A DNA stretch of 34,849 nt from Auxenochlorella pyrenoidosa (GCA_001430745.1 KQ482027.1:116418-151266); one strand, 5' to 3'. Positions 10,601 through 21,525 are shown, counted from the stretch's first letter. Numbers and translations are program-made. Notes: generated by a model not told the origin, from the letters alone.

Positions 10601-11357
10601 TGAAGCAGGTGGAAGCTACACAGTGCCGGCACCTGGCCCCATGCCTCCTGCCCTGTGCCCCACAGGTGGAGGGCCTCAAGACGCGGGCCCTGGTGCGAGA
10701 GATGGCAGAATACATGCGGCGCGTCAACCCGCGGCTCGCAGAGGCGCTCATTGGTGGGCAAGGGTGGGCTTGGGTGCTCAGCCGCCCTGCCCTGCCCTCG
10801 GCCCGCCAATGGCGGCGTGGCGCCTGCGTCGCCTCTCCTGCGCGCGCGTGCCGCCCCATCCCCGCATGATGCTGCTTCACCCAGCCTCGGTGGGAATTGT
10901 TGAATTGGCGATCGTCGTCTCTTTCAACAGGAAACCCCCGGCACGCACTTCCCCCCCTGCACAACGGGAATCCTCTGGCACGCACCCCACCCATCCTGCA
11001 GACGAGCGCGAGCAACACATGGCGGGCAGCCTGCAGCCCTATCCCCACGCATTGCTGCTTCACCCAGCCTCGCCCCCCCCCCCCCCCCCCCCTGCAGACG
11101 AGCGCGACCAACACATGGTGGACAGCCTGGCGCGGCTGGAGGGCCGCGTGGTGGCGGTGGTGGGCCTGGCGCACCTGGACGGCATCGAGCGTTGGAGGCT
11201 CTGCAGGCGCGGCCGGGGGCGCTGGCACGGTAGGCCCTGCTGCCAAGTGGCTGGGCGGCGGCGCCATCCTTGGGTGCTGGTCTCGCTGCCCGCTGCGCAC
11301 GGCATGGCGCGCCGAGAAATGGTAGCAAGGTCAAAGTCAGTTCCGCAAGTTGCATGA
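7636..11357 (+). CDS. TraB/PrgY-family domain protein, probably organellar
   Basis: Exons: 7636-7860, 8176-8223, 8507-8614, 8872-8951, 9205-9233, 9515-9563, 9780-9846, 10074-10121, 10345-10395, 10666-10753 and 11098-11357, about 350 residues. The N-terminus (LQWRSFSTSA, then Arg/Ser/Ala-rich, no acids) resembles a mitochondrial or plastid presequence. The TraB signature starts at residue 76 with IFIVGTAHVS, followed by VMVELC (104-109), the VVYGDRD...TL helix and the closing motif VVAVVGLAHLDGIE. TraB proteins are named after bacterial pheromone-shutdown factors; plant and animal members sit in organelle membranes, and their chemistry is not settled. The intron after 9846 has a GC donor (CAG|GCAAGC). 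The last intron has a duplicated acceptor (see separate entry). The C-terminus is uncertain: after GIE the chosen frame runs to 11357, while the next frame stops at 11231-11233. Confidence 0.83.
10870..11129 (+). repeat. Duplicated 3' splice site and exon start with in-frame spacing (TraB last intron)
   Basis: Two acceptors (CAG before 11002 and before 11098) are each followed by nearly the same 32 bases, coding (D)EREQHMAGSL and (D)ERDQHMVDSL. The 20-base block TGCTGCTTCACCCAGCCTCG also occurs twice, at 10870-10889 and 11053-11072. The acceptors are 96 bases apart with no stop between them, so both splice forms are open. Confidence 0.85.
11073..11092 (+). repeat. Poly(C) tract, 20 bases
   Basis: An uninterrupted run of 20 C acts as the pyrimidine tract of the downstream TraB acceptor. 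If the upstream acceptor is used, it becomes coding (poly-proline), so its length would decide the frame. Confidence 0.95.
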
Positions 11358-12390
11358 TGCTGCAGCTGCACCACTCAACAGACAGCCGCGCCCTGCACAC
11401 TGTGCTTGCCAGTGCCTGCGGTTTCTGCAATCATGTCGCAAAGATTGAGGCTTACATTGCCGGCCTGGAGAGGAGAACTGCACTTGCGTTGGCACAAGCA
11501 GGAGGCATCACCGTGTGCCAGGTGTGTAGTGAAAGCAGTAGGAGCCAACAGGTGCGACTGATTGGCTGCCTCCGCAAGAAGGTCCTAAATAAGTTGCCAG
11601 GGCAAACCGGTACGGGAGGATGGGCTGGCATGAAACAGCGCCAGGAAGCTGCTGCTCAAGAACGGGCGAGGGAGGGGGGCCAGCTGGTAGGGGGGCTTAC
11701 GCCCTCAGGCAGGGCAGGGCAGGTCAAAGGGTAGACACGAGAAAACTGGCTCGCCACATGGGCGCGCGGTGGAATCAGGGGGCCGAGGGGCAGTGCAGGA
11801 GGGTCAAGGGAAGGCGGGCAGTCCTTGGGGGCAAATGTGGATTGGATTGAGTTTGTCAGCTGACAGGAGCTGTCATCGTGCCTGCAGGCGGCAGCGGCAC
11901 ACGCAGGACAGGGAGTCGAGCGTGTTGGCTGCAGCGCTGCTGCACCGCCTGCCTACTCAAATGCGTCGGGGGCTGCAATCGCGAAAGAAGGCGGGCCAAG
12001 AATTTGTGGGGTGCATGCGGTGCGGTGCAGGGCCGCAGGCAGCCCTCTGGGTGCTGCTGCTGGGGACGGATCAAGAATCTGGCTGCGCGCTGCAAAATGG
12101 ATGTGCTGCGCTGCAAGCATCTATCTGCTTGCAAATGATGAGGACATGTGCTGCAGGCCCTCCTGCCCTTCCTGCTGCTGCGGAGCGGGGCAGGCAACGG
12201 CTGCCTGCTGGCCGGCTCTGCTGCTCCACGGGAGGGGCGCTTGCTACTGGGGGCTGCAGCTGCGTGAGGCTGCTGCTGGGTCCAGCACACAGGCTGGGCC
12301 GCCTTCAGCTGTTGGGCTGCGGGGCAGCGGGCGCTGGTCCAGGCGCAGGCGGCGGGCTGCCAGGGGAGAGGCGCCGGGCTGCCGGGCGGC
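11358..12390. other. Convergent 3' intergenic region (TraB / hypothetical)
   Basis: The TraB gene and the hypothetical gene end facing each other here, so the stretch should hold both 3' untranslated regions. Short open frames exist on both strands but none has splice-consistent extensions or recognisable motifs. No RNA gene or repeat was seen. Confidence 0.5.
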
Positions 12391-14535
12391 TCAGGCCTGC
12401 GCCGGTGCGGCCAGGGTGTTGGCAAAGTGGCCCACCGAGCTCATGGAGCCCATTCGGACCAGGCCTGCCGCGGCCCACAGCCCGCCGCCCGGTGCGCCTG
12501 CCTCGGCGTGCGGCGCCGCGTGCCCAAAGCCCGACCCCGCCGGCGTGAGGCCCCAGCAGCGCTCCACCAGCAGATGCGCAAAGTGGGCGGCGGCTGCGCG
12601 GTAGCTGCCGCCGTCGCGCGACCACACCCAGGCCTCGCCTGCGGGAGCGGGACAGCGTGAGCGTGGGTGCGCGTACGCACGCTGTCGCCGCTCGCGGGCA
12701 GAGCTTGTGCCTCGTGCTCGTCAACTGAATTCTGTTCTTTTGGTTCCAGCACTGCGTGCGGAGCCCCCTCGCTCTGTGCCCCCCAGTGCCCCCCTGCCGC
12801 CAGCGCGTCGCACCGGTGCAGTCGTACGCGGGGCGCAAGTCCGAGGGCGCGGCGCTGCAGGCCGGGCAGCAGTGCTCAAAGTCGTCATGCTGCGCCCACC
12901 ACTGCTGCTCCATCAGCAGCACCTTGATGTGGTCGTCGGCCATGAGTGCGGCGTGCAGGCGGCGCCGCCGCGCCGCCGCGCGGTCCTGGAACCATGCGCT
13001 GTGCTGCGGGGGGGGCAGGAGGGGCCGGAGCGCCGGGCCGGGGGTCGCACAGCTGCTGGGAAGTTCAAGGCAGCGGCAGGGGTGCCTGCCCTGTGACGGG
13101 CCCGCTGCACAGGGGAGCGGCGCGCCGGCAGCCCACACACGGACCACCCCAACGCTGGCGCCGCCCACCTGCTGCGAGTGGAGCTCCCCGCTCAGCTGCT
13201 CCCCTGCTGCCGCCCCCGGGCAGTGCTTGTCGCCGCGGCTCAGCTGCTGCAGCGCCCACGGCAGCAGCCACCCGACTGCGCAAGCCAAGCCATGGGAAAC
13301 ACGCGCGGAACGTCAGCGGCAGCAACACCATGCCACCCGGGTTCAAGTCATGTGGAGGATGCAAGTTAAGGTGCAGGCCAAGAGCTTGTGCATGCATGGG
13401 CCCGTGCCCAGCTCCTTGCGCGCGCGTGCATGCAGCGGCATGCCCACCTGTCTTGGTCAGATAGTGCTGCACCCCCGCCTCTAGCGCCATGGCCGCCGCC
13501 TCTTCTCTCGAGTCGTTGATCTGTTGCAAGCCGGGGACAGGAGGGCGGAGCAGCAACTGATGACGCCACCGGGAAGCAGGGGCCAAACACAACGCATTCG
13601 GGCGACAGTACGCAGGAACGACGGCAGTCGAGGGCGAGGCGTGCGCGCCTGCGATGCCCCCACCGGCCTCGCAGAGGGCCGGGCCGTGCGCGCCAGCGCC
13701 CGTCACGCAGCACCCACCTGCTGGCGGTTGCTGAGCCCGGTGAGCAGCTGGACCAGTCGCTCGTCGCACCGGTCCCGCAGCTCGTGGGCATCAAACCAGT
13801 CGGCCAGCTTGAGCAGCTGCACCACCTGCTCCACCTGCGAAGGGGAGAGGCGGCAGGCGGGGACGGCTCATGTTGGGGACAAGCATTCATGGCCAGCACC
13901 GAGGGTAAAGGGTGGCAGCACACCAGTGACATTTGCATCGAGCCCTTTGGCATGTAAATTAAGGTGGGCTGGGCCCAGCGCGGAACGTGAGAGCCAAGTG
14001 TTCAGTACGCAGGGGGCAAGTTTGCGGCGGTGGTGCCCTGCCTGGTGCCCAGCCGGGCATTCACCCGGACACGCCAGATGCGATGAAAGCAAGCTAGGAA
14101 TATGGAGAGAGGAGGAAGGGGGGGGGGGGGGGGAGATCCCCCTTCCCATCTGCGATTCAAGAGACCCAAGAGACCCACCTCGGAGCAGTGCTTCTCCAGG
14201 GCCGCGCCAGCCAAGGCCGCCAAGAAGCGCTCCAACGCCAGCGGCGTCAGCCGCCCCACGCAGGCGGAAAGAGAGTCTATTTGCGAGGAGTCCAGTGTCA
14301 GCACAGGGCCGCCGTTTGGACCCCGTTTGGCTGCCTGACGCAGCGCCATGTCCAGGACACTTGATCTAGCGCACGCGGACGACTGCAGCGGCACCAGGCG
14401 GCCGCCCCAAGCGAGCCAGGAGTCTGCACAGTGCACTTGAAGCATGTTTGCAGGCCACTGCAAAAGTCTGAAGCGCCGGGAAGGCGCCGAGAATGAGTGG
14501 AGATGTGTGCGATACGGCCTGAACACGGTTGCCAT
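12391..14535 (-). CDS. Hypothetical protein, 363 aa, with helical BTB/BACK-like segment
   Basis: Exons, minus: 14535-14179, 13834-13718, 13520-13448, 13275-13169, 13003-12814 and 12638-12391 (TGA). Phases agree across all five introns (total 1092 nt). The start MATVFRPYRT at 14535 is a choice: the frame stays open to 14718 and further in-frame ATGs exist (e.g. 14349), so it could be shorter or have an upstream exon. I do not recognise the family. Exon 2 (VVQLLKLADWFDAHELRDRC...) resembles the helix pair at the end of BTB domains or the start of BACK domains. Exon 5 has a basic RRRRLH stretch, MEQQWW and a Cys/His cluster HCCPAC followed by YDC, which could bind metal. The C-terminal 60 residues are Gly/Ala-rich with two FAH/HFA motifs. 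No signal peptide or membrane segment is evident. Confidence 0.55.
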
Positions 14536-15445
14536 TTCGCCGACGCGCGCGGCGGGAGCTGCATCATGCTCGACCAGGCAATGACGCATGCACCAACCTC
14601 TCGCAGGGTTCAGGGATACTTGCCTGTGTGCACGGCTGCCATGTTGACAGGCCCATGCAGCAGATGTTGGCATCGGTTGAGCAGCGGTTGACAGCAGGCG
14701 GCAGATTTCTGTCGGCATCTGGCAGCAAGCGCTGGCATCAATGCAGCGCAGGCACAGCCGGCAGCTGCCATGGCAAGAGCGGCAGCTGCCGTGCCAGAAT
14801 CACCCACACCCAATTCCAGCGTTTTTCATTTGATGACCTCTCTGCACAAGCGATGTGGCAGCAGTTGTCGCTGTATTGCGGTCAAATCACGCTGCATTGC
14901 ATGGCGCGTGGAGTGGGCGTGAGGCTACCCTGTGTGTGCAAGCCAAACATTCCATCTTGCAGCACTGGCAGGTGCTTGAGCTCGTGGCATGCACCAGGCC
15001 GGGCAGACCATCCAGCCCTGCGCCAATACCCTGGCATTTGCACAGGCCCGTACACTTTACAAACAGGCTTGCAGGCCGGCAGGCCCCTCGGGTGTAAAGC
15101 CAGTCTCAGCAGAGAACGACTGGGTGACATTATGATGAACTACAACAGGCAGAGAAAGAGCCGTAGAGGAGCAGCCCAGCGTGGACATAACATTGGAAGC
15201 GCGCGAAGCAAACAGAGAGTAAAGGAGAGCTGCATTGAAAATGGGGCATGGGAGCTGCTAGAACTCGGCATGGGCACACTGAGCCATGTAGCGTTGTTGT
15301 GGGTGCGTTCAGTGCGCGCCGTGTGCATGTGTGTGTGCCATACTATCATCATACTTCAGCTTCACTCGTTTGGACGCCCTGTCATGGCAGGGCGTGCTGT
15401 GCGCATCGTGGGAGGGCGCAACTTGTTGCTTCGATGCATCGACAT
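14536..15445. other. Intergenic region without a supported gene
   Basis: This lies between the proposed start of the hypothetical gene and the proposed stop of the oxidoreductase, both on the minus strand. It should therefore hold the oxidoreductase 3' untranslated region and the hypothetical gene's promoter. Base composition is more AT-rich than in the genes. If the hypothetical protein has an upstream exon, it would be here; I could not identify one. Confidence 0.45.
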
Positions 15446-18400
15446 TCACTCCTTGGGCTTGCCGTACCTGCAGCCAGGGGGAACGCTTGTCGGTGCAGAG
15501 TGATGCAAAAGTTGGTATGGCCCGCCAGTGCAGGCAGCAGTCAACGCTCTGAGTCTTGAACACCTGCGCTGCGCCTGCCTCTGGGGTAAGCGGCAAGGGC
15601 GCTAAGGCGGCAGCGCGACACGGCCTGCTCCCTCCCTGCCTTGACTGACTGTGCCCCTCCCAGTGCGCCGACAAGCAAGGCCAGCAAACAGAGCTGACAT
15701 CCCCTGCTACAGCTCGTGCAGGGGGCAGGGCCGCCAGGATGCCTGTACATGGAGCCACACGAGTGCAGAGCTTGCTGGACCACCCCACCCCANNNNNNNN
15801 NNNNNNNNNNNNNNNNNNNNNNNNNNNNNNNNNNNNNNNNNNNNNNNNNNNNNNNNNNNNNNNNNNNNNNNNNNNNNNNNNNNNNNNNNNNNNNNNNNNN
15901 NNNNNNNNNNNNNNNNNNNNNNNNNNNNNNNNNNNNNNNNNNNNNNNNNNNNNNNNNNNNNNNNNNNNNNNNNNNNNNNNNNNNNNNNNNNNNNNNNNNN
16001 NNNNNNNNNNNNNNNNNNNNNNNNNNNNNNNNNNNNNNNNNNNNNNNNNNNNNNNNNNNNNNNNNNNNNNNNNNNNNNNNNNNNNNNNNNNNNNNNNNNN
16101 NNNNNNNNNNNNNNNNNNNNNNNNNNNNNNNNNNNNNNNNNNNNNNNNNNNNNNNNNNNNNNNNNNNNNNNNNNNNNNNNNNNNNNNNNNNNNNNNNNNN
16201 NNNNNNNNNNNNNNNNNNNNNNNNNNNNNNNNNNNNNNNNNNNNNNNNNNNNNNNNNNNNNNNNNNNNNNNNNNNNNNNNNNNNNNNNNNNNNNNNNNNN
16301 NNNNNNNNNNNNNNNNNNNNNNNNNNNNNNNNNNNNNNNNNNNNNNNNNNNNNNNNNNNNNNNNNNNNNNNNNNNNNNNNNNNNNNNNNNNNNNNNNNNN
16401 NNNNNNNNNNNNNNNNNNNNNNNNNNNNNNNNNNNNNNNNNNNNNNNNNNNNNNNNNNNNNNNNNNNNNNNNNNNNNNNNNNNNNNNNNNNNNNNNNNNN
16501 NNNNNNNNNNNNNNNNNNNNNNNNNNNNNNNNNNNNNNNNNNNNNNNNNNNNNNNNNNNNNNNNNNNNNNNNNNNNNNNNNNNNNNNNNNNNNNNNNNNN
16601 NNNNNNNNNNNNNNNNNNNNNNNNNNNNNNNNNNNNNNNNNNNNNNGCAGGCAGCAAGCACCCACTTGAGGTACTCGGTGGGCTGGGCCTCCTCGCTCTG
16701 CCGCACCACCACGCCAATCTCCGCCTCGCGGCACACCTGCAGGCAGGCAGGCAGCGCACCGGGGGGGCAGGCCAGGACAGGCGTGAGGCAGCGCGCCAGC
16801 GGCCTCCTGCGCGCCGCCTGCACACCTGGAGCGAGCGCTGCGGCCACGCCCTGCCTTGCGCGGCCGGCAGGGGACCCATGCTGGGCCGCAGGCTGCTGGC
16901 CTCCCCGGCGTGCATGTAAAAGCGGGATATGCAGTCCAGAGAACAGAGGGAACATGAGCGGGTGGCAGCAGGTCAGCCGGCATGAGCCAGAGGCACAGAT
17001 GGGTCGCCTGCGCCTGCCACCCACCGCTGCCGCCGCGCCCTCCGCCTCCTCGTCATCACCGCAGAGGATGACTGCCGCGGTGGTGTCGGGGTCGTACCTG
17101 CACGGCAGGGAGGGTGAGCGAGCGCGTCGGCGACAGCGGCTTGCGCGTAGCAAGGCCGCAGCCGTGCTGCAGTGCTTGCGCAGGTGGTAACGCAGCGGCG
17201 CACAGGCGCGGTGCCACACGCGGCGGTGCATGTGCCGCGCATGTTTCCCGCAGGGCCGCGCTTGAAACTGTGGCCGCCAATGCTGCACGCGCGCTTACAC
17301 ACAAGGTGGGCGCCCCGGTGGCGCGAAGCGGCGCAGCGTGAGCGCGCAGCCTGCCAGGGAAGCGGGCGCGGGCGTGGCAGCCGGGCGCGCACGCGCCTCC
17401 TGCCAGAGAAGCAGGTCGCAGAGGCCGGCTTCTTCTCACATCAGCGTCTGGTCGTCGTCAAACATGTCAGAGAAGGTGTCCCGGGTGGAGGCGATGACCT
17501 GGACGCCGTACCGCTGCTGCCACGTGTCGAACAGGCCCTTGTAGCACAGCGCCGCCTCGTTGGGCGCCTGCAGTGAGGAGGCAACGGTGGTTGCGGCACC
17601 GGTCAGAGCTGTGGCGGTCGACCTCGCAGCAGCCTTCCATCACAGCCGAGCGGCCACAGCCTTGCAGCCGGGACCAGGCGGCTGGGACCAGCAGGGGCCG
17701 CAGGCGGGGCATCTGCCAGGGGGCAGGCTGGGGGCATGGCCCAGGCAGGGATGTAAGTGTATGTGATATCGTACACGCGCCATGCTCAGTCCCACAGGTG
17801 CCACGCAAGAGCAGGCAGGCAGGCAGACGGGTGTCACGAAGGAGCATGCATGCATGCAGGCAGGCAGGCGGGTGCCATGCGAGAGCAGGCAGGCAGGCAG
17901 GCAGGCAGGCAGGGAGGCGCGAGTTTGTTCGTTTTGACACCCACCCGGTAGTACATGCGCACGTCGGGCCGGCGTGTCAGGCTCAGCCCGCTGGGCTCGT
18001 TGCCCGCCTCGATCAGCGCCTTGGCGGCCGCGATGCCGGCGCCCTCGCAGAACATGACGACTGTGGGGTACAGGAACACGGCGGCCACGGGGCCGCGCAG
18101 CTGCAGGCCGGCGCCCTGCTTGACAAGCCCAATAAGAGTGGGGTGGGGTGGGTGGGGGGGGCATGGATGGGCAAACGTGGGCGCGGGCAGGCTCCGAGCA
18201 ACTGCCGATGTTGGCTGAAGCTGTTGCAGCGGCCCAAGCAGCCACGAGGCAGCAAGTTTGGAGCGCCTCGGACCGGCCCAGCGGTGCCCATCTCGGGGGC
18301 GGGCTGGGTATCCAGGCCCACGAGGGCGCCCCCTGCAGGCCCTCTGCCGCCGCCGCCGCGCCAGATACCTGCCGCTGCCGGCCAGGCACCATCATCGACC

Positions 18401-20030
18401 GCTCATCAGTCCAGGCGCTGCCGCTCGGGGCCACGCTCACCTGGAAGGGGCCCACCTCCACGCCATCCTCCTCGCTCATCTTGTACAGCTCAGGCGCCTC
18501 CTTCTCCGACACATACAGCGGCAGCTCGACCAGCACCGAAATCTCCTCCTTGACCGTCTGCGACGAGGGCAGGCGGGGTGCGAGGCAGCCACAGCGGGTG
18601 GGCCTCAAGCAGGCCGGCTTTGTCGCAGAGCCAGCCTTGTTGGCCCCCCGACCCACCCTGGCCCTGCTTTCATAGATGGAGCCTTGTCATGAGCGGGTGG
18701 CAGGGAACCAAGGATCAGTGCCGGGAGACTGGCACAGTTGACAAAGGCTCGGCATGCAAGCAGCAGGAAGGAGCGCCTTGCCTTGGTCTCGCCCGCAAGG
18801 ATGTCGCCACGCACCCGCAGCAGAGCGTCCCGGTTGAGCGCCTGCAGCAGAAGAAGAGGCGGGATTCGGCAAAGTGAGGGCCACAAGGCGTTGGCCATGC
18901 GCACGCAGGCTCGCAGCAGCTGCAGGGCACGGCCCGGGCTGGCCGCAAGCAGCGGGCTTGCAGCGCGCGCAGCGTGCATGCAAGTGCGCTGGCAGGGCGC
19001 GGCGCCCGTGCCGAGGCACCCCAGCATAGGCTGGGGCCGCCGCAGCGGCGCGCTGCCAGCGCTGCGCCCACCTGGGGGAAGGGCGGCGCGGCGGGCGGCA
19101 CCTCGCAGGCGGCCCCAGAGTTGACGCGCACAGAGGCGCGCTGCCCCACGTGCAGGTATGCGTTGCGCAGCGGCACCTTCTCCCGGCTGATCTCGCACTC
19201 GACCACCACCTCGCTGCGGGTCATGTCACGGGATGGGCGGACAGAGGGCCGGGGTGGGTGTGGGCGGGGTAGGTGGGGCGGAGCCCGAGCAGATGCGTGA
19301 CAGGAGCTGGTGATGCACGTGGGCTGTGCATGGGGTCAGCCTTTGCCGCGGCATCGCTCCGCACTCTGATCCAGCCTCTCCCCACCGAATCATAGCACAA
19401 TGAATGACCCAGGCACCCAAGCGTCGGCTACAGCTGCGCAGAAAGCCTGCTGCTTCCCCCTTCTCCTGCCCCTCCCCATCAACAAGCAAAGAAACAAGTC
19501 AGAAGCAAGGGGACCCACCGCACGCCCGGCGCCAGCTGGGTGCTGCGCACAAAGCGGGCAGGGTTCCAGTCGGGCTGGTCGGCAGCGCACCACTTGGCCT
19601 GGTACCACTGCTCGCGGTCAGGGTGCTGCCAGAGGTCTTCCTCCACCTCAGGAGAGGCAGCTGCTGCAGCAGTGCGCCGCCGCACCTGACGCCGCGGCTG
19701 CAGGCGTGCAGCGAGCGCTGCGACAGGTGCGACTAGTCTGTATGACAGACACAGCGCAAATATGCAAAGTTAGTGTCCTCTTCGTTTGCTGGGAAGTTCA
19801 AGCAGGGTTTGAGATCACAATTTCAGTAGAGGGCAGTGGCGGCAGGCGGGGCAGTGCGGGCACACCTGCTGCTGCCGCTGCTGGTAGCGCGTCGGCTGCA
19901 CTGGAATGTAGCCACCTGCATCAAGAGCGGGGGTAAAGGTGATTGGCGCAGGCCTGACAGCGAGCGCTGCCGCTGGCTGCCGCCCTTACAGCCAACAGGA
20001 GCTCACCGACTGCATCGTGATGTTCATCAT
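15446..20030 (-). CDS. Plastid FAD/NAD(P) oxidoreductase, ferredoxin-NADP reductase-like (PKIWI502-like)
   Basis: Exons, minus: 20030-20007, 19915-19866, 19737-19519, 19213-19072, 18841-18782, 18557-18441, 18115-17945, 17567-17440, 17097-17025, 16736-16666 and a proposed last exon 15467-15446. All phases agree, giving 358 residues. The N-terminus (MMNITMQSVATF..., then Arg/Ser/Ala-rich) is a typical chloroplast transit peptide. A beta-barrel-like flavin domain follows, then a Rossmann-type nucleotide-binding segment PTVVMFCEGAGI (GAGI at 229-232) and the family-typical DVRMYYR/APNEAALCYKGLF region. Plant PKIWI502 relatives are plastid flavoproteins of unsettled role. The intron after 18782 uses a GC donor. 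The last junction crosses the N gap: a GTGGGT donor after codon bases AA joins a 22-nt exon ending YGKPKE-stop. Extra exons in the gap cannot be excluded, so the C-terminus is less certain than the rest. Confidence 0.78.
15793..16646. other. Assembly gap (run of N)
   Basis: 854 undetermined bases. The gap falls inside the proposed last intron of the oxidoreductase gene, between the donor at 16665 and the acceptor before 15467. Long open frames that appear to cross it are artefacts of reading N as codons. Confidence 0.99.
17813..17915. repeat. CAGG-type microsatellite in oxidoreductase intron
   Basis: Runs of GCAG/CAGG tetranucleotides flank two diverged copies of a longer block (a GTGTCACGAAGGAGCATGCA-like segment and a GTGCCATGCGAGAG-like segment). 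It lies in the intron between exons 7 and 8 of the oxidoreductase gene (17568-17944), just downstream of the donor in the gene's direction. Confidence 0.8.
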
Positions 20031-21525
20031 GCTGATACTGCGGACAGCGCTGCCAAAGCCAAATCGGAGGCCGCGCCCGCACAACCGAGAGCTTGGCGCG
20101 AACAGGAGAGTCTGGAGGGCAGGCTGCGCAGCTGGAAATGTCGAATCAAGCTTGCAGAACTACCGAGCAGCACCAGAGCCCAATATGCGCTCGCCTCAAA
20201 TGGATGCTATCCTGCCGCCCACGCTGATGTGGCGATGGCGGTGGGACCAACCATGGGCTCCTGTTATTATGCATGGGGGCCTAGTGAGGAACTGGCTCAG
20301 TCTCAGGTTTCATATGCACGTGATAGGGCAGACACTCACGCCGTCAAGGGAATGCGCCCCATGCACTTGCCTGACTCGTGCAAATCCTGCTGCCGGATCT
20401 GTGCCCTGAGCCTCTGGTGCTCTGCAGCAGTTCAAAGCCTGTGCCGCCTGAACATACTGCGGCCCTGCTGCTGGCTGCTGCACAAGCTGCCAGACAGCGA
20501 ATCTGCTGGCCTGAGCAGCGCTAAGCCCCCCATGGTGGCTCAATCGAACGCTTGGTGCCCCAGGACGGGTGCAGTGATGTCTCCAGCGTTCAGGTGCAAA
20601 ATGCTGGACAAGTGCACGTCTGCCTAGTCCCTCGTGGCCATGCGTTGCCCCGCTAGTGCTACAGGTGGCAGCAGACAACAGCACTGCCCAGCGCAGGCCC
20701 TGATGCGCCCGTAGATGCCTGCCCTTCGCTGATCACTGTAGATGGAATGCACACGTCCTCCAATGCCCACTTCTCCTGACTGTTGGCTTGGGGAGCGGCG
20801 ACAAGGGGCGTGCTGGATGGGATTCCGCAGTCCCAGCAGCATCCCACTGTACCGGCAGGGTGGGGCTTGGCATGAGCTTGTCTCGCTGCCATTAGCCCCA
20901 AAGCATACCAGGCGGTGTCAAGCATTCTGCTGGGAAGGAGGCTAGGGGACCTGGCGGTGAGGGCGATACCCAGCAGCAACACCCAGCTCCTGAACGTGTC
21001 GACGAGTGGTGCAAGAGCAACGGCGCCATGGTAGCAGCTGCCAGCCGGCTGCCTGGGCTTCGCTCACAAAAGCTGGACACTGACGGCAATATGTAATGCA
21101 GGTTTTGACCTAGGTGCGCCCACAAGTGGAGAAGCAAGGGCCACCCTCACAGTGCGCAGTTCCCGCACCTCTGCCGCACCTGCTTGAGCGGCGCGCACCG
21201 CCTCGCGCACCTGGATCATCCTGTGGAAAGATTAAGGCCGAGGGTAGGACGCTGCCGCAAGCGAAGGAGTTGCGGGGCCGTTGGCAGCACGCGTGCCCCT
21301 CCCGCCGCCAGCGGTGCCAGCTCCGCCGCCGGTGCTGCTCCCCCAATGGTGGTAGCTGGCCAGCGGCAGCACGCGAGCGCTGCCCCCTCCTGGGCAGTGT
21401 TGTACACCACGCCCACGGCCCTCTCTCTGTCTCTCTCTGCCCCACCCTTGCAGAAAAGCTCCGTTCCCCTGTCTGCTTAAGTACGTGCGTACACTGCACT
21501 GTGCACTTGCAAGTGCAGAATAGTC
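20031..21525. promoter_or_regulatory. Divergent intergenic region, 1.5 kb
   Basis: The start codons of the oxidoreductase (minus) and the NlpC/P60-like gene (plus) face away from each other across this stretch. I found no open frame with splice-consistent continuation and no recognisable domain on either strand, so I treat it as two promoters plus leaders. A short pyrimidine tract (CTCTCTCTGTCTCTCTCTGC, near 21421-21440) lies about 90 bases before the start at 21526. This kind of element is common upstream of algal genes, but no function is shown. Confidence 0.4.

Noticed and set aside
9900..11300. 466-codon open frame on the minus strand opposite the TraB gene
   Set aside because: It is a GC-driven shadow: low-complexity Arg/Pro/Ala/His composition, no domain, and it lies opposite well-supported TraB exons.
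13065..13280. Alternative frame AEPRRQALPGGG for exon 4 of the hypothetical gene, using the CTGCAG acceptor
   Set aside because: The acceptor GCGCAG before 13275 keeps the phase and gives a more protein-like sequence (VGWLLPWALQQLSRGDK) that joins cleanly to exon 5.
15309..17288. Very long open frames of up to 659 codons on both strands
   Set aside because: They run through the 854-base N gap, which has no stops by definition. Only short parts match the oxidoreductase exons.
21110..21499. 130-codon minus-strand frame with a possible MIQVREAVRAAQAG exon
   Set aside because: No upstream or downstream exon with matching phase could be found, and no motif is recognisable.
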